Below, piece after piece: positions 7,044 through 8,596 of a DNA stretch of 8,596 bases. The stretch lies in assembly GCA_016866415.1 (NCBI GenBank), contig VGML01000085.1, positions 1 to 8,596 of the forward strand, read 5' to 3'. A program made the position numbers and the translations under genes. Each line of letters begins with the position of its first letter. The stretch's first letter is position 1. The notes beneath the pieces are model-generated. The model ran no database searches, was not told the DNA's origin, and saw only the letters and a program-made list of their open reading frames with translations. This stretch comes from Bacteroidota bacterium. Lineage in GTDB: Bacteria; Bacteroidota; Bacteroidia; Flavobacteriales_D; Crocinitomicaceae.

Positions 7044-7090
7044 ATGCGAATTGCTCAATTAAATTTGAAGAAAATAAAATAAACCAACGA

Positions 7091-8236
7091 ATGAAATCAA
7101 GTCTAATTACCATTTTTGCTGCAACCTTGTTATTTCAAAGTTGCGCTCAATCTGTTGAAAAATCCAAAAAGAATCCAATAAAAGAACAACCTAAAGTTGA
7201 AACGACCTTCGAATTAAAGGATTTTCTTTCGGAAAACAAGGAATTGGATGAAGAAGTAAACCTGGTTTTTTCGCAACTAGACGACACATCAATAGTTGCA
7301 CAATTAATTATGCCAGCTGTGGGCAGATTAGGCCAAACAAAAGAAACCATTGATCAGCACATCAAAGATCGCGTTATTGGTGGCGTTTTAATGTTGAATG
7401 GTACAAAGGATGAATTCACTTCTTGGATTAAGGATTTTGAGAAAAACAATAAAGCGAAAGGAAACTTACCTTTTCTGTACAGCGCGGACGCAGAACCAAG
7501 TTTAGTAAATCGCAAAATTGCAGGATCAACACCTGTAAAAAAAGCGAATGAGCTTTCGAGCATTGATGAGGTTAGATCAGTGGCTGAAACGATTTCAAAA
7601 GATTTGAATGACATTGGAATTAACTATAATTTTTCGCCGGTTGTGGATATGTCTCCGAATAAAACCGTTGGATTCAGAAGTTTCGGTGCAGTTCCTGCGA
7701 ACATTATTCCTTGGTCTGATGCGTTTATTCAAACAACGCAACAAAACAACATCATCGCAACTGCAAAGCATTTTCCTGGGCATGGATTAGTTTCAGGCGA
7801 TACGCACAAAGCCTTGCAAATGATTGATGGTGAAATGAAAGAGATTAAAAATTACCCAGAATTAATCACAAATGGAGTATTATCCATCATGGTCGCTCAC
7901 ATCGCTGTTCAGAACAACAAAGAATACAGCACTGACGGACTTCCATCTACGTGTTCTGAAAAAATCGTAACGAAACTTTTAAAAGATAGCTTAGGCTTCA
8001 AAGGTTTGATTGTAACAGACGCAATGAACATGGGCGGTGTTGTGAATGTTCCAAACGCATCATCGAAGGCGGTTGCAGCGGGTTGCGATATCGTTTTGAT
8101 GCCATTGGATGCTAAAAAATCACATCAAGAACTATTGAAATTATATCGAACGGACAAGAACTTCAAAGCGAAAGTAGACGCTTCTGCCAAGAAAATCATC
8201 CGAATGAAAATCGTTTTAGGATTGTTAGGAAAATAG
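7091..8236 (+). CDS. Glycoside hydrolase family 3 (NagZ-like) lipoprotein
   Basis: The product is a 381-residue GH3 enzyme, probably a beta-N-acetylhexosaminidase acting on peptidoglycan fragments. The ATG at 7091 was chosen over an in-frame TTG at 7001 because it begins with a lipoprotein signal: MKSS, then a hydrophobic core at 5-15, then FQSC with Cys18 as the likely lipidated residue. The sequence after Cys18 is a basic linker. The TIM-barrel domain spans about 55-380. KHFPGHG (226-232) followed by GDTH (236-239) gives the NagZ-type Asp237/His239 acid-base pair. GLIVTDAMNMGG (305-316) holds the predicted nucleophile Asp310. The substrate-binding motif, usually DQEGG, reads DAEPS (133-137) with Arg141 following. 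There is no C-terminal beta-sandwich, as in other NagZ-type enzymes, and no fused beta-lactamase domain, which some Bacteroidota homologues carry. An IS element starts 43 bases after the stop, and no terminator is visible in between. Confidence 0.9.
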   Translation: MKSSLITIFAATLLFQSCAQSVEKSKKNPIKEQPKVETTFELKDFLSENKELDEEVNLVFSQLDDTSIVAQLIMPAVGRLGQTKETIDQHIKDRVIGGVLMLNGTKDEFTSWIKDFEKNNKAKGNLPFLYSADAEPSLVNRKIAGSTPVKKANELSSIDEVRSVAETISKDLNDIGINYNFSPVVDMSPNKTVGFRSFGAVPANIIPWSDAFIQTTQQNNIIATAKHFPGHGLVSGDTHKALQMIDGEMKEIKNYPELITNGVLSIMVAHIAVQNNKEYSTDGLPSTCSEKIVTKLLKDSLGFKGLIVTDAMNMGGVVNVPNASSKAVAAGCDIVLMPLDAKKSHQELLKLYRTDKNFKAKVDASAKKIIRMKIVLGLLGK

Positions 8237-8279
8237 TTTAAATACTCTTTTTTCACTTATTGTGTTGTAACATTTTTTC

Positions 8280-8596
8280 TGAATATAATTCCCCCCATTT
8301 TTAAGACAGCTAGTTAAAGTGTAATTTTAACAGTTGTAATATGAAAAAAGAAAGACGCAAATTTAGTGCTGCCTTTAAAGCGAAAGTGGCACTCGAAGCA
8401 ATCAAGGAAAAAGAAACGCTTCAACAATTGGCTTCAAAGTTTGAAGTTCATCCAAATCAGATAACTTTATGGAAAAAGGAGTTTTTAGAGGGTGCAGAAC
8501 AAATTTTCAGTAAGAATAAAGCTGAAGAGAAGATCAATAACGAACAAGAAAAGGAAGATCTTTACAATAAGATCGGCCATATGCAGGTCCAAATCG
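8280..8596 (+). mobile_element. IS3-family insertion sequence, left end (continues beyond window)
   Basis: A probable left inverted repeat begins at TGAATATAATTCCCCCC (8280-8296), starting with TG as IS3-family ends do. It is followed by a segment of about 44 bases and then the orfA start at 8341. The right end, the second reading frame and any 3-base target duplication lie outside the window, so the exact boundary is inferred. The element sits 43 bases after the GH3 stop codon and may have separated that gene from its own terminator. Confidence 0.75.
8341..8596 (+). CDS. IS3-family transposase OrfA (partial, runs off the right edge)
   Basis: The first 85 codons are open to the end of the window. 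The protein starts MKKERRKFSAAFKAKVALEA, and residues 6-50 form the helix-turn-helix typical of IS3-family OrfA proteins, including LASKFEVHPNQITLWKKEFL at 30-49. This part binds the element's terminal repeats. The charged, helical stretch from about residue 55 (KAEEKINNEQEKEDLYNKI at 60-78) fits the leucine-zipper-like dimerisation region. In IS3 elements a -1 frameshift near the end of orfA usually joins it to the DDE-domain orfB; that site would be to the right of this window. The visible frame shows no damage. Confidence 0.9.
   Translation, partial: MKKERRKFSAAFKAKVALEAIKEKETLQQLASKFEVHPNQITLWKKEFLEGAEQIFSKNKAEEKINNEQEKEDLYNKIGHMQVQI

Noticed and set aside
7001..7090. Extension of the GH3 gene to a TTG start at 7001.
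   Set aside because: The extra 30 residues would bury the lipoprotein signal peptide, and a candidate promoter lies inside this stretch. The ATG at 7091 is better supported.

Overview
The window looks like chromosomal DNA of a Bacteroidota bacterium, probably order Flavobacteriales. A Crocinitomicaceae/Fluviicola-like origin is a guess. The reasons are low G+C; genes without Shine-Dalgarno sequences and with A/T-rich leaders; perfect TAnnTTTG -7 promoter boxes upstream of rpsA, ffh and terC; a Bacteroidota-type ribosomal protein S1 with a short acidic/lysine C-terminal tail; and signal peptides ending in AQ or in an FQSC-type lipobox. Most of the window is core housekeeping sequence. The accessory parts are a repeat-like block at the left edge, a decayed gene in the middle and an insertion sequence at the right edge.

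Layout. Positions 1-567 hold no convincing gene. They contain a G/C-rich inverted-repeat block (about 153-240), an A/T-rich hairpin (409-428) and the rpsA promoter and leader. rpsA (568-2352, +) follows and ends in a strong intrinsic terminator (2372-2406). Positions 2407-2811 contain a decayed coding stretch on the minus strand (2484-2783), interrupted by an in-frame TAG. Next comes a minus-strand cluster, read right to left: terC-family membrane protein (6883-5906), ffh (5832-4486), an M50 site-2-type membrane protease (4483-3539) and a small exported protein with a carboxypeptidase-regulatory-like domain (3507-2812). ffh has its own good promoter (5853-5883). The protease starts 2 bases after the ffh stop, and the exported protein starts about 31 bases after the protease, so these three look like one transcript. 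A divergent intergenic region (6884-7090) separates terC from a plus-strand GH3 (NagZ-like) lipoprotein gene (7091-8236). An IS3-family element begins 43 bases after that gene (about 8280) and runs off the window; only its left end and the first 85 codons of orfA are visible.

Functionally, rpsA and ffh belong to translation and co-translational membrane targeting. The genes behind ffh encode membrane or exported proteins, which fits loosely with SRP-dependent biogenesis, but nothing here proves a functional link. TerC-family proteins are associated with manganese export or metalation, and the GH3 enzyme most likely acts on periplasmic peptidoglycan fragments.

I found no CRISPR array, tRNA, rRNA, recognisable riboswitch or clear new defence or mobile system. 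The points most worth checking are the decayed gene, the inverted repeat overlapping the rpsA promoter and leader, the repeat block upstream of rpsA, and the ffh/M50-protease operon.
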